The notes under the pieces were generated by a model that did not search any database, was not told the DNA's origin, and worked only from the letters and a program-made list of their open reading frames with translations. The translations under genes and the position numbers were made by a program. Below are positions 50,738-60,297 of a DNA stretch of 64,000 nt, one piece after another. The stretch's first letter is position 1, and every line of letters begins with the position of its first letter. The DNA lies in assembly GCA_910576815.1 (NCBI GenBank), contig CAJTKA010000013.1, forward strand, positions 1-64,000, written 5' to 3'. The stretch is from an uncultured Lachnospiraceae bacterium (GTDB lineage: Bacteria; Bacillota; Clostridia; Lachnospirales; Lachnospiraceae).

Positions 50738-50760
50738 GATTGAAAATTTAATTTTCAATC
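50738..50760 (-). repeat. hairpin in the operon leader
   Basis: GATTGAAAAT (50738-50747) and ATTTTCAATC (50751-50760) pair around TTA. It shares TTGAAAAAT-like sequence with copy C and may be a truncated copy. It sits in the 5' leader between promoter and SCP2 start. Confidence 0.55.
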
Positions 50761-50790
50761 TGTCGACCACCAGTCGATTTTGTTTCACTA

Positions 50791-50820
50791 ACAATACCAC
50801 ATCTTTCGACCGTCGGTCAA
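50791..50820 (-). promoter_or_regulatory. promoter with TetR-type operator
   Basis: Minus strand: -35 TTGACC (50815-50820), 18-base spacer, -10 TATTGT (50791-50796). The dyad GACCGTCGGTC (50808-50818) overlaps the -35, the expected place for repression by the TetR-type regulator encoded divergently. Confidence 0.78.
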
Positions 50821-50966
50821 TATTTTTCATAAAGGTTTCTAAAAAAATACATTTAACGATTGTCCGCAGCGATATTCTGTGTTAAACTCATCGCGAAGGC
50901 AATGCGCAGTGCTGAAGGTTTTCCGAATGCGCGCTGCGAATAACCCCCACCGGAAAGGCGCACATC

Positions 50967-51590
50967 ATGGCAGACACACAAAAATATGACAGAATCTTAA
51001 ACGCGCTCCAGCAGCTTATGGTAGACAAAAGCATATCGAACATCTCCGTGAGCGACATTGCCGCCAAAGCCGGCATCGGCAAGGGCAGCATCTATTACTA
51101 TTTTCCCTCAAAGGAGGCTATTCTAGACGCGCTGATCAGACGAAATTATGAAGCGCCCTTACAGACTGCAAAGAATCTGGCGGATCAGACGGACATCCCG
51201 CCTTTTACGCGGATGGCCATGCTGTTTCAGGCATGCCGCAGTTCCGCAGCCGCATTCCTAAATCAGGGCAGCGAAAAGAGCCGGACCATCACCATTCAGG
51301 AGTCCGCCTATCTGCACCAAAAATATTTGAATTATTTAATTTCTGAATTAAAGCCGAACCTGGCCAAGATCATCAGACAGGGCATTGCCGCCGGAGAGAT
51401 CCACTTCGACTATCCGGAAGCGCTGGCGGAGATCGTGCTGATCGTCCTTGGCGTCAAGCTGAACAACACCTTTCTCTCCACCACACCGGAAGACTGTGAA
51501 TATACGATACGGGGGCTGATTTCCCTGCTCGAACAGGGGACGGGAGTCGCGGAGGGCACCCTGAACTATTTAAGTGCGATCGAACCGTAG
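50967..51590 (+). CDS. TetR/AcrR family transcriptional regulator
   Basis: A 207-residue regulator. The N-terminal helix-turn-helix (ISNISVSDIAAKAGIGKGSIYYYFPSKEAIL) is a textbook TetR domain. The C-terminal ligand domain is unspecific. It is transcribed away from the SCP2-led operon, and the operator between them suggests that it represses that operon and responds to a lipid or acyl-type ligand. The start at 50967 follows GAAAGG. Confidence 0.95.
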   Translation: MADTQKYDRILNALQQLMVDKSISNISVSDIAAKAGIGKGSIYYYFPSKEAILDALIRRNYEAPLQTAKNLADQTDIPPFTRMAMLFQACRSSAAAFLNQGSEKSRTITIQESAYLHQKYLNYLISELKPNLAKIIRQGIAAGEIHFDYPEALAEIVLIVLGVKLNNTFLSTTPEDCEYTIRGLISLLEQGTGVAEGTLNYLSAIEP

Positions 51591-51633
51591 ACAACCGGCC
51601 CGCTATCGGGCGCAAAGCGCCTCGCAAAACGTA

Positions 51634-53031
51634 TCAGGAAGGCTGCCCCGCAGGCCCACTTATCTCCATCGGATAATCCCCGTCAAAGCAGGCCTTGCAT
51701 AGAGGCAAACCTCCCGCCATCTCCGACAGATCTTCCTTTCGCAAATACCCCAGAGAGTCCGCGCCAATCATCTCACAAATTGCCTCCTCGCTGTGGTTCG
51801 CTGCAATGAGCTGGGAATTGGAGGGCACGTCGGTGCCGAAATAACAGGGATGTAAGAAAGGAGGCGAACTGATTCTCACATGCACCGCCTTCGCTCCCGC
51901 TTCCTTCAACATACGGATGAGGTTAGCCATGGTGGTTCCGCGCACAATGGAGTCATCCACCAACACGATCCTCTTATCTTTAACCGCCGATTCCAGCACG
52001 CTCAGTTTCATGCGGACGGCGGATTCCCGCTCTTTCTGAGTCGGTTTGATAAAGGTCCTGCCAATGTAACCGTTCTTATAGAAAGCCGGTCCAAACGGCA
52101 CCCCGCTCTCCTGCGCATAGCCCTGCGCCGCGGGAAGCCCCGATTCCGGCACGCCTGTCACCAGATCTGCCTCCACAGGATAGGTCTTTGCCAGCATTTT
52201 CCCAGCCTTTATTCTGGCGTCATACACCCGCACCCCGTCCATCGTGCTGTCCAGTCTGGCAAAGTAGATATATTCAAAAATGCAGTGCGCGCAGCGGTCC
52301 GCCTTCGGCAGCATCTGCGAGCTGATCGTTTCCCCTGAGATCGTGACCACTTCTCCCGGCAGGATATCCCGCACAAACGCCGCACCAATGGCGGTGAGCG
52401 CACAGGACTCCGAGGCCAGCACATAAGTCTGCTCCCGTTTCCCCAGGCACAGAGGCTTTAAGCCGTAAGGGTCTCTTACGCCGATCAGCTTCCGCGGGCT
52501 CATAATGACCAGCGCGTAGCCTCCCTTGATCTTTAGCGCCGTCTTATAGACCGCCTCCTCCACCGTCGCCGAATGCACCCGCTCCCTCGCGATGTGAAAG
52601 GCGATCACCTCCGAGTCCGTTGTCGTGTGAAAGATTGCTCCGCTCTGGATCAGTTCCCACTTGAGTTCCGGGGTGTTGATCAGATTGCCGTTGTGCGCCA
52701 GAGCCAGCGTCCCTTTGATATAGGAAAGCACCAAAGGCTGGGCATTCTCCGCCACGGACGCCCCGGTCGTCGAATAACGCACGTGTCCCAGACCGATATT
52801 CCCGTCCATCTTCTCTAACACTTCTTTCGTGAGTACCTCGCTCACCAGTCCCAAATCTTTCTGAAAACAAACATTGCCCCGCTCCCTGTCAGTCCGTGAG
52901 ACAGCCATCCCGCAGGCCTCCTGCCCTCTGTGCTGCAAGGCCGTGAGGCCATAGTAGAGAGAGGGCGCTACATTCTCCCCCTCCGGGCCATACATACCGA
53001 CAACGCCGCAGGCTTCCTTGATCTTAGCCAT
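51634..53031 (-). CDS. purF: amidophosphoribosyltransferase
   Basis: A 465-residue enzyme of purine synthesis (PRPP plus glutamine to phosphoribosylamine). The start at 53031 follows GGAGG. The nucleophile is Cys8 in KEACGVVG after a 7-residue propeptide. PRPP site is VLVDDSIVRGTTM, and cysteines (CAHCIFEY, CYFG, CKACFDGDYP) fit the iron-sulfur cluster of the Bacillus-type enzyme. Length is usual. Its leader holds a terminator-like hairpin. Confidence 0.97.
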   Translation of the reverse strand: MAKIKEACGVVGMYGPEGENVAPSLYYGLTALQHRGQEACGMAVSRTDRERGNVCFQKDLGLVSEVLTKEVLEKMDGNIGLGHVRYSTTGASVAENAQPLVLSYIKGTLALAHNGNLINTPELKWELIQSGAIFHTTTDSEVIAFHIARERVHSATVEEAVYKTALKIKGGYALVIMSPRKLIGVRDPYGLKPLCLGKREQTYVLASESCALTAIGAAFVRDILPGEVVTISGETISSQMLPKADRCAHCIFEYIYFARLDSTMDGVRVYDARIKAGKMLAKTYPVEADLVTGVPESGLPAAQGYAQESGVPFGPAFYKNGYIGRTFIKPTQKERESAVRMKLSVLESAVKDKRIVLVDDSIVRGTTMANLIRMLKEAGAKAVHVRISSPPFLHPCYFGTDVPSNSQLIAANHSEEAICEMIGADSLGYLRKEDLSEMAGGLPLCKACFDGDYPMEISGPAGQPS

Positions 53032-53043
53032 GTCATATCCTCC

Positions 53044-53086
53044 AAAAAAAGAATAAGACAAAGAAATCCTTTCAGACTTCTTTGTC
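53044..53086 (-). promoter_or_regulatory. terminator-like hairpin in the purF leader
   Basis: GACAAAGAA (53057-53065) pairs with TTCTTTGTC (53078-53086), and the minus strand continues TTATTC and seven T, directly before the purF ribosome site. It ends AraC transcription or acts as an attenuator of purF. Confidence 0.6.
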
Positions 53087-53138
53087 CCAACGTCATTATT
53101 CTACCACAGGTCATTTCATTTTTCTACTATTTCTTTTT

Positions 53139-54002
53139 TTAATGATTGCGCTTCCGATATTCCTTCGGGGAGCAGCCCACCTTTTTCAAAAACTGCCTGT
53201 TGAAATTAGAAAGGTTACTGTAGCCACAGGCAAAGGCGATATCCGCGATCTGTTCGGAACCGTCACAGAGCGCTTCGCAGGCCGCCCGAATGCGGAGCTG
53301 AGAGAGATGCTCGATAGCACCGATCCCCACAGCCTTCCGAAAACATCTCATAAAATGACTGCGGCTCAAATGCGAAAGAGCCGCCAGACGCTCGACCGTG
53401 ATCTCCTCCCGAAAATGCGCCGCCATATATTCTAAGGCCGGACGGACCGCCTCGCTCTCCTCCGCCTCCTCCTGTAAGAGAAGACCGCCCTTTTCCTCCA
53501 AGAGCCAAAAGAAGCGCAGCAGTTCACTCTTTAAGAGCAGATCCATTCTGGCGCTGTTTTTCTGCACACAGACAAAAATCTGCTCCGCCGCCGCCTTCAG
53601 CTCCCCGTAGGCTTCATCTTCCTCACGGATACAGACATTGAGCTGCGCATGTCCTTTGATGATGGGACGAATACACTCATTGGTACAGCGGTCGCCGCTG
53701 CCCGCTCCCAAAAAGACGGGACTGAACACCAGCGCGTCGTAAAGGAGTTCCTCCCCTTCTCCGGGGTAGGTTGCATGAAGCATATTCGGGGGCACCAGCA
53801 AAAGCTCGCCTGCCTTCGCCTCCCATTTGCGGCCGCCGCACCAAAATTCTCCCCGTCCCTGTCTCACATAGATCAGTTCAAATTCCCCGTGCCAGTGCAT
53901 GGGAACATTCATGTACGCCTCCGGCATATGACATTCGTAATGGCTGTAAGGGATCCAGGTGGTGCTGTGCTGTCGTTTTTCCCTCGTTTCCTTATTTGGC
54001 AT
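53139..54002 (-). CDS. AraC family regulator with cupin sensor
   Basis: A 287-residue regulator. Residues about 20-120 are a cupin (MHWHGEFELIYVRQGRGEFW, LLLVPPNMLHATYPG). Residues about 185-285 are an AraC helix-turn-helix pair (LSRSHFMRCFRKAVG, IAFACGYSNLSNFNRQFLKKVG). It is divergent from the GH31 glycosidase gene and probably controls it in response to a sugar. Start ATG at 54002. Palindromic AT-rich sites lie between the two genes. Confidence 0.94.
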   Translation of the reverse strand: MPNKETREKRQHSTTWIPYSHYECHMPEAYMNVPMHWHGEFELIYVRQGRGEFWCGGRKWEAKAGELLLVPPNMLHATYPGEGEELLYDALVFSPVFLGAGSGDRCTNECIRPIIKGHAQLNVCIREEDEAYGELKAAAEQIFVCVQKNSARMDLLLKSELLRFFWLLEEKGGLLLQEEAEESEAVRPALEYMAAHFREEITVERLAALSHLSRSHFMRCFRKAVGIGAIEHLSQLRIRAACEALCDGSEQIADIAFACGYSNLSNFNRQFLKKVGCSPKEYRKRNH

Positions 54003-54079
54003 CCCGCTTCCTCCCCTCTCTTTCTTATCCGCACGGATGCAACTGCTTCCAATGATCCACAGATCTCCATATGTGATAC

Positions 54080-54144
54080 AATAGTATTATTATAGAGTAG
54101 GATTCACATAGAAATATTGGTTCTGTAATAGTATTATACTATTA
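54080..54144. promoter_or_regulatory. palindromic sites between AraC and GH31 genes
   Basis: A 19-base palindrome TAATAGTATTATACTATTA lies at 54126-54144, and a half copy AATAGTATTAT at 54080-54090, 47 bases away. They are good operator candidates for the AraC-type regulator. Confidence 0.5.
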
Positions 54145-54220
54145 TACTCTTTCCATTTCAATGGAACAGGGGGAAACAAAATTAAAGACAGAAGCATAAC
54201 GCTTCGGAACGGGGGTATCT

Positions 54221-56245
54221 ATGCAGTTTGTAAAAGACGGCGGCGCACTGGTATGCCGCCACGCGGGGGAAACCTTACGCATTGAGGCTTGGGGACAGGA
54301 CGCCTTTCGGGTACGTGCTTCCATGGCCGCCCGGTTTACGGGAAACGACTGGGCATTGACTGAAAAGGTTGATTCTTCAAATGCACAAATCACCATTGCC
54401 GAGGAAGATCACTGGGTAGGCGACGGCACCATCGACAAACGACCTATCGCCACCATCGTAAACGGCAGACTGAAAGCAGTGGTCAATTTCGCAGGCGTTC
54501 TCTCCTTCTATCGGGACGACGCCCTGATCTTACGGGAGTATTTCAGAGCCTACGACGGCACCCTCTCAAAAGAGAGCCGCTGTCTGAAACTTGTGAACCG
54601 GGAATGGAAGGGCGTAATCGGCGGCAGCGAATACTCCTTAAATATGAAATTCGAGAGCAATAAGGGCGAAAAAATCTTCGGTATGGGACAGTACCAGCAG
54701 GATCTGATGGACTTAAAGGGCTGCGTTTTAGAGCTGGCACAGCGCAACTCCCAAATCTCCGTGCCCTTCGCCGTCTCCTCTCTGGGCTACGGTTTCCTCT
54801 GGAATAACCCGGCTGTGGGCCGCGTAACCTTCGGCACGAACTACACCGAATGGATCGCAAGAGCAACAAAGGAAATGGACTACTGGATCACGGCAGCGGA
54901 CACTCCGAAGCAGATCCTGACAAACTACACAGCTGTAACGGGACGCGCGGAAATGTTCCCCGAAAACCTGATGGGCTTATGGCAGTGTAAGCTGCGCTAT
55001 CGCACGCAGGACGAGGTTCTGAGCGTAGCCCGCCAGTATCAGAAGGAAGGCATCAAGATCGACCAGATCGTCATCGACTTCTTCCACTGGACTGTACAGG
55101 GCGACTGGAAATTCGACAAGACCTATTGGCCCGATCCCAAGGCGATGGTGGACGAGCTTCACTCCATGGGCATCAAGGTCATCGTCTCCGTTTGGCCCTC
55201 CGTTGACCGCAAGAGCGAGAACTTCGGCCCCATGATGGAGCGCGGCCTCCTCATCCGCACCGAGCGCGGCGCGGCGCAGACCTACGACTACCAGGGCGAC
55301 TGTGTGGAGATCGATCCCTTCAATCCCGAAACCAGAGAATATGTCTGGGATATCTGCAAGAAGAACTACTTCGACTATGGCATCGACGCCTTCTGGCTGG
55401 ACAACTCCGAGCCCGACTACGGCGTATATGATTTTGAAAACTATCGCTACTGTGAAGGCCCCGCACTTGCCGTGAGCAACCTTTACCCGCAGCTTTACAG
55501 CCGCGCCTTTTACGACGGCATGAAAAAGGAGAACAAAGGCGACGTGGTCAACCTTCTGCGCTGCGCGTGGGCGGGTTCCCAGAAGTACGGCAATGTGGTA
55601 TGGTCAGGCGACGTGCCCAGCACCTTCGAGGCCTTTGCCGACCAGATCCAGTGCGGCATAAACATGGGACTTGCAGGCATTCCCTGGTGGACCACGGACA
55701 TCGGCGGTTTCATGACGGACGATGTGAACGACGAGGATTTCAGACAGCTTTTGATCCGCTGGTATCAGTTTGCGGTCTACTCTCCCGTTCTGCGTATGCA
55801 CGGAGACAGAGGCCCATACAACATCCCGCCGCTTGATACACGCGACTGGGGCGGCGGTTATCTGCACACCGGCCAGCCGAATGAGCTTTGGAGCTATGGT
55901 GAGGACAACTACGCTATCATGAAGGACTACTACAACGTCCGTATCGCCATGCACGACTATATCAAGGGACTGTATCAGGAAGCCCATGAAAACGGCTCTC
56001 CTCTGCTGCGGGCCATGTTCTACGAGTTCCCGGAGGACGAGACCTGCTGGACGCTGCAAGATCAGTATATGTTCGGTGACAAGTATCTGGTGGCTCCCAT
56101 CCTGCACTTGAACGAGTGGAAGCGCGATGTCTATCTTCCCGCGGGAAGCTGGAAACTGACCTCCACAGGTGAAATTTTTGAGGGCGGATGTACCGTAAAC
56201 GTAGACTGCCCGATCACCTATATGCCGGTATTTGAAAAGCAGTAA
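54221..56245 (+). CDS. glycoside hydrolase family 31 (alpha-xylosidase/alpha-glucosidase type)
   Basis: A 674-residue intracellular glycosidase of family GH31. The beta-barrel core shows the nucleophile Asp in DAFWLDNSEPDYG and the acid/base Asp in VWSGDVPSTF, and the N-terminal domain is of the YicI kind (FGMGQYQQDLMDL). The C-terminal beta domain ends KLTSTGEIFEGG. There is no signal peptide. The exact sugar (xylose or glucose) cannot be told. It is divergent from an AraC regulator. The start lies after GGGGG; ATG at 54221. Confidence 0.95.
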   Translation: MQFVKDGGALVCRHAGETLRIEAWGQDAFRVRASMAARFTGNDWALTEKVDSSNAQITIAEEDHWVGDGTIDKRPIATIVNGRLKAVVNFAGVLSFYRDDALILREYFRAYDGTLSKESRCLKLVNREWKGVIGGSEYSLNMKFESNKGEKIFGMGQYQQDLMDLKGCVLELAQRNSQISVPFAVSSLGYGFLWNNPAVGRVTFGTNYTEWIARATKEMDYWITAADTPKQILTNYTAVTGRAEMFPENLMGLWQCKLRYRTQDEVLSVARQYQKEGIKIDQIVIDFFHWTVQGDWKFDKTYWPDPKAMVDELHSMGIKVIVSVWPSVDRKSENFGPMMERGLLIRTERGAAQTYDYQGDCVEIDPFNPETREYVWDICKKNYFDYGIDAFWLDNSEPDYGVYDFENYRYCEGPALAVSNLYPQLYSRAFYDGMKKENKGDVVNLLRCAWAGSQKYGNVVWSGDVPSTFEAFADQIQCGINMGLAGIPWWTTDIGGFMTDDVNDEDFRQLLIRWYQFAVYSPVLRMHGDRGPYNIPPLDTRDWGGGYLHTGQPNELWSYGEDNYAIMKDYYNVRIAMHDYIKGLYQEAHENGSPLLRAMFYEFPEDETCWTLQDQYMFGDKYLVAPILHLNEWKRDVYLPAGSWKLTSTGEIFEGGCTVNVDCPITYMPVFEKQ

Positions 56246-56275
56246 ATAAATGAGGGCGGCACCTGCCGCCCTCCC

Positions 56276-56494
56276 TCAATATTCTTTCGTGATTTCCTCC
56301 TCGATCCCGTACTGTTTTCTGAAAGCAAAGAGATCCTCCGCACCCCGGATCAGCATGACCTCCTCAAACTTCCCCGTCTGCAGATTCTTAAATCCCGCCA
56401 CCTGCTCGCCGTTGCAGATACTGCATTTTATGATCGGTTTACAGGACTCTTTGTCATAGGCGGCCGTCGGCGCTGCCGCTTTCTTTTTGAACAT
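56276..56494 (-). CDS. small CxxC protein, 72 aa
   Basis: A 72-residue protein. The start at 56494 follows AGGAG. It has a single CxxC (KCSICNG) after a basic, Ala-rich N-terminus, then a GFKNLQTGKFEEVMLI hairpin and a charged C-terminal helix. It could bind zinc as a dimer. The family is known from Lachnospiraceae but has no function. It lies 19 bases after the FapA gene stop, same strand. Confidence 0.72.
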   Translation of the reverse strand: MFKKKAAAPTAAYDKESCKPIIKCSICNGEQVAGFKNLQTGKFEEVMLIRGAEDLFAFRKQYGIEEEITKEY

Positions 56495-56513
56495 CCAAAC
56501 ACTCCTGCCTTTC

Positions 56514-58091
56514 TCACTGCTTATTGGAAATGATGCGAATCTCATTCCTGCCCTTCGTATAGGACACGTCACGATACTCCGAATGCAGCATCTCACGCAC
56601 GCCGTTTATCACGATCACGCATCCCACGTTGGAAAGCCCGCTTACCACGATTTTTCCGTCAGCGGAACGCCGATTGATGTCTATCAGTTCCTCCCGCCTT
56701 TTGGTGATTTCCTGCAGCTTCAGCTGAAAATTGATCTTCCTGCGCATCTGCTCCGCCTTCTGCTCATTCAATCCGGGCGTGCCAGGCTGATTTTTCATCT
56801 GATAGTCGATTCGGTCCAGATTGCGAATGGCATCTGTCATATTTTCTTCATACTCTTCCGTCAGGCGGTCGATCTCACTCATCTTGGTCTTAAATTCACA
56901 GTCCAGACCAATGACTAACAAGGTCTCGACCCCCGCACGGTTTCCAATCGAAGCGGCTGAGATTTCCTCCACCGCCGTAGTCCTGCCGCCGATAATACTT
57001 CCCCGATTGCCAATGACCTTCACCGTGTGACCTGACTCCACCTCACAGTTTAAGAGCGCTCCCGTATTGACTTCCATCCCCGCATACACCTGTGTCTGCT
57101 CAATAAAGCGAGCCATAACACTCCCTCCGGCACGAATCGTGCCGTTTCCCGAGCCCTGCATCCCGTTCTTTAAGATAACATCCTTTCCGGCAATGATATT
57201 GGCAGTCTCCACATGCCCGTTGATCGTAATATTCCCCGTCGTCTTCACCGTTACTCCCGCAAAGACATTTCCCTGAATCAGCACATCTCCATGAAAATCC
57301 AAACTGCCGGTGGCAGCGTCCAGATTGCCCTCCAGCACGTAGATCGGCGTCACGGTAAGCAACTTTCCATTCAACGTGACATTCCCCTCCACGTCCGCAT
57401 AATATTTACAGCCTTCCTCATCCATGCTGCAGCGTTTACACTGCAAGGGCTGCAGCCCCTTGCCCTCGTATGCGCCAATGTCATTCCCTCTGATATCCTT
57501 ACCGTACACCGCCGGGATCGGCGGATGATAGGTGACAAGAGTCTCCCCCGCCCTCACAAGTTCTATCTTTCCCAGCACATTATAGTCAACGGAACCATCC
57601 GGCAGTATAATGGGCTCCGTCTCGGGTTGGGTATTAAAATGATATTCAAAATAGCCGTCACGCCCATCCTTTGCGGCAATCCCCGTCGCAATCAGCGTCT
57701 CCTCATAATTCTGCTTCCCCTCCGCGATCTCAGAAAGCGCCTTCTCGCGGATACCGGAAACAATGCCGTTTTCCTTCAATACTTCCTGAAGCTCCTCCAA
57801 CGAAAAACGCCGATAAACAGTGATCAGCGCCTCCATGTAGGTCTGCCCGATCCGCAAAAGATAATCCGCCCCATTTATGATGATCGGATTTCCCAAAAAC
57901 ACCCTCTCCGGAGCATCGTCGGATGTTTCCTTCTCCTCCTTTTGAGACAGGCGGCTGCCTTTCGCTTTGGAAGGATATCGTTCCTCCGGTGAGAGGAACA
58001 TGGTTTTCTTCTGTTCACTCCCGATTTCTTTCTGCAGCTCTTTCTTCATTTCCCTTTTATTTTCTTTTCCTGCCTGTCTGAACAATCCCAT
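56514..58091 (-). CDS. FapA/DUF342 family protein
   Basis: A 525-residue protein. Residues about 75-160 lead into a right-handed beta-helix of repeated GNITINGHVETANI, GGSVMARFIEQTQV and VNTGALLNC turns (about 220-380), then a coiled coil near 390-450 and a C-terminal GKIVVSGLSNVGC sheet. This is the FapA plan seen with flagellar or polar proteins (Vibrio FapA, B. subtilis YlbG area). Start ATG at 58091. It is co-directional with the small CxxC protein. Confidence 0.88.
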   Translation of the reverse strand: MGLFRQAGKENKREMKKELQKEIGSEQKKTMFLSPEERYPSKAKGSRLSQKEEKETSDDAPERVFLGNPIIINGADYLLRIGQTYMEALITVYRRFSLEELQEVLKENGIVSGIREKALSEIAEGKQNYEETLIATGIAAKDGRDGYFEYHFNTQPETEPIILPDGSVDYNVLGKIELVRAGETLVTYHPPIPAVYGKDIRGNDIGAYEGKGLQPLQCKRCSMDEEGCKYYADVEGNVTLNGKLLTVTPIYVLEGNLDAATGSLDFHGDVLIQGNVFAGVTVKTTGNITINGHVETANIIAGKDVILKNGMQGSGNGTIRAGGSVMARFIEQTQVYAGMEVNTGALLNCEVESGHTVKVIGNRGSIIGGRTTAVEEISAASIGNRAGVETLLVIGLDCEFKTKMSEIDRLTEEYEENMTDAIRNLDRIDYQMKNQPGTPGLNEQKAEQMRRKINFQLKLQEITKRREELIDINRRSADGKIVVSGLSNVGCVIVINGVREMLHSEYRDVSYTKGRNEIRIISNKQ

Positions 58092-58194
58092 AGCCGGTCT
58101 CCTGATGGCGTTACTTCCCGTAACATTTCCTTTCTTTCACTATACCTGAATCACGGTCTGCTTACAAGTCCCTTGTCCGATGAAAGCAGACAAA

Positions 58195-60249
58195 TCAGAT
58201 GAGATTTTTTTCAAAAGGAAACTGATTGAGAATCGCTTTCAGATATCTTTCCCCGTGGCTTGCCGCCACAAGTATCGGCGCATAGGCATCCCTGCCGCTC
58301 ACACGAAACATACAGGGAAACTCCTTGAACCGACGACGATAGTCATCTGCAAAGTCCATGATTCCCCGCTGTATCTCTCTGATACCGTCTAAATTACGTT
58401 CCTGCCTTCCAAAAACAAGTGTAATACCAAGCTCCTCTAAATAATCGGCCCTCTCCTCAACCGCCTCTATCCTGCCCTCATAAAAGCCTGTAAACTGCGG
58501 CGTCGTTGAAGACAACAGCAGCTCCCAGAAAACATTATACTCTTTATTAGGATCATGTTTTTTCAATAGATCCCGATTGTGATTTTGCGAGTACAGGTAA
58601 GCGCAGAGTTTCCCATTCTGCAAAAAAGGTTCCGAAGCATCCGGTTCTGCGCTGTGAATCGTATTTGTCCCGGCGATGAGTCCCGTGATCTGACAGGGCA
58701 GCTTCCAGACTTTTTCGGTCAAATAAGACAAGGCAAGTGCGCCGCTCCCTGCCCAGCCGATGTCCACCGCCGCAGCCCTGACGCAACCCGCCAATACGTT
58801 CGCATAATATTTCTCAGCCGCAGACATCTGTGATCCATACCCGGCAATCACCTGCTCCCACTTTTCCTCAATCCACTCCCGCAAAATCTCCACATTTTTA
58901 TCCGTCAGCTCGTCCTCCGGCTTTAACACTCCCGGGCTCGCCGTACTCATGAGCAGATTGTCCAGCTCCATCGTATGTAAGATCTGTGCGACCGTGTATC
59001 CCTGATTTACCTTATGATAGAGAAACCGCCTGAAATAATCGTGTTTATCCACGCTCGCCATCAGTTTCACGGCCGCCTTTCTCGACCAGTAAACATACTC
59101 CGCGTCATCCTCCGGATACAGCCGCCTGTATACCTGTAAAAGAATGTCTCCGTCCCTCGATAGAAACAACAGCTTGTCCAGCTGATGCCTCTCATAGTAT
59201 TCGTGAATAAAAGTACAGTAGCCTAATACAAACAATCCGCCATAGAGATAACCATATTCATACGCTATACCATAGGAACACAGACCGTTATAAAGGCGGC
59301 TGCTCACGACTGCCCGATAAGCGCTCCCAATCATAGCTGACATATCCGTGGGACGGTACAACATCACATTCTGATAAATACTTGGATAAGGCAGAACAGC
59401 CAGCCCGTGCCTTTTTGCCATATCCCTGTCGCTGTGGAGATTGTCGCCCACATGGATCAAAGATGCCTGCCGCCAATCTTTCAATACTTCTTCATATAAA
59501 CCGCCATCCGCCTTACTTTTCCCGTAGACGTTGGAAAGATATACCTTCTCTGCGCCTTCATATCCTGCGTTTTCTAAAATAGCTTCGATACAGTCGAGTG
59601 GCAGATACATATCGGACACGATCAAAAGTTTCTTTCCCATCTGCCGAAGCTTCTTCCAAACTTCCAGCATAAACGGATTGGCATAGCAGAGCTTTTTCTC
59701 GATGCGTTCCTCCTCCTGCACCCCGTCGCGCGCCGAGATACCTGTCTTCCTTTCCAACGTACGCCAGATATCCGCAAGCGCCACTTCATAGTGTCCGTAT
59801 TTTTTCTTCTGCTCCACCCTCGCCTTTTCTTCCGCCTGCATCCGAAGATTTTTAAAATCGAGACAGCCTATCGCTCCGCCGATCAGAAAAAATACGTCCG
59901 TCGGCAATGCAAACGGACGAAAAATCAGCGTATCAAACAAATCAAACGATATGACGTCGTACTTCATCAATCCGTCCACATAAGATTCTGCCGAGAGCTG
60001 TGGATTTTTCGCCAGATATTCCTCCGACTCGCTCCTTTTACAATTCAATCGTCTGCTCTCGTAGACTTCCATTTCCGGCTTGCGCCCCAAAAAGCGGCAC
60101 AAGAGAATATAGTAGGCGAAATTCAGGCATAATAAATAGATCCACGAGATGACCTTCTGCACGCCAGTCGTCCCGTCATGGTATTTGTGATATCTGTATG
60201 AAATTCCCGCGTGGCGGTTTACCAGTAGGTGGTAGAGGGTTAGTCGCAT
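58195..60249 (-). CDS. large HAD-superfamily protein of surface polysaccharide loci
   Basis: A 684-residue protein. Residues about 95-320 carry a HAD phosphatase core: motif I SFDLFDTLIF, motif II IVSDMYLP and motif IV HVGDNLHSD. The rest, of unknown fold, has a GYLYGGLFVLGYC hydrophobic patch and LFLSRDGDILLQVY. Proteins like this are common beside capsule and glycan genes and may modify or transfer a sugar phosphate. The start is ATG 60249; residues 1-60 contain one hydrophobic segment. A direct substrate is not visible. Confidence 0.8.
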   Translation of the reverse strand: MRLTLYHLLVNRHAGISYRYHKYHDGTTGVQKVISWIYLLCLNFAYYILLCRFLGRKPEMEVYESRRLNCKRSESEEYLAKNPQLSAESYVDGLMKYDVISFDLFDTLIFRPFALPTDVFFLIGGAIGCLDFKNLRMQAEEKARVEQKKKYGHYEVALADIWRTLERKTGISARDGVQEEERIEKKLCYANPFMLEVWKKLRQMGKKLLIVSDMYLPLDCIEAILENAGYEGAEKVYLSNVYGKSKADGGLYEEVLKDWRQASLIHVGDNLHSDRDMAKRHGLAVLPYPSIYQNVMLYRPTDMSAMIGSAYRAVVSSRLYNGLCSYGIAYEYGYLYGGLFVLGYCTFIHEYYERHQLDKLLFLSRDGDILLQVYRRLYPEDDAEYVYWSRKAAVKLMASVDKHDYFRRFLYHKVNQGYTVAQILHTMELDNLLMSTASPGVLKPEDELTDKNVEILREWIEEKWEQVIAGYGSQMSAAEKYYANVLAGCVRAAAVDIGWAGSGALALSYLTEKVWKLPCQITGLIAGTNTIHSAEPDASEPFLQNGKLCAYLYSQNHNRDLLKKHDPNKEYNVFWELLLSSTTPQFTGFYEGRIEAVEERADYLEELGITLVFGRQERNLDGIREIQRGIMDFADDYRRRFKEFPCMFRVSGRDAYAPILVAASHGERYLKAILNQFPFEKNLI

Positions 60250-60297
60250 GTGATTTTCACTTTCTATACGGGTTTTGTTATTTTCTGAATCACTCTC

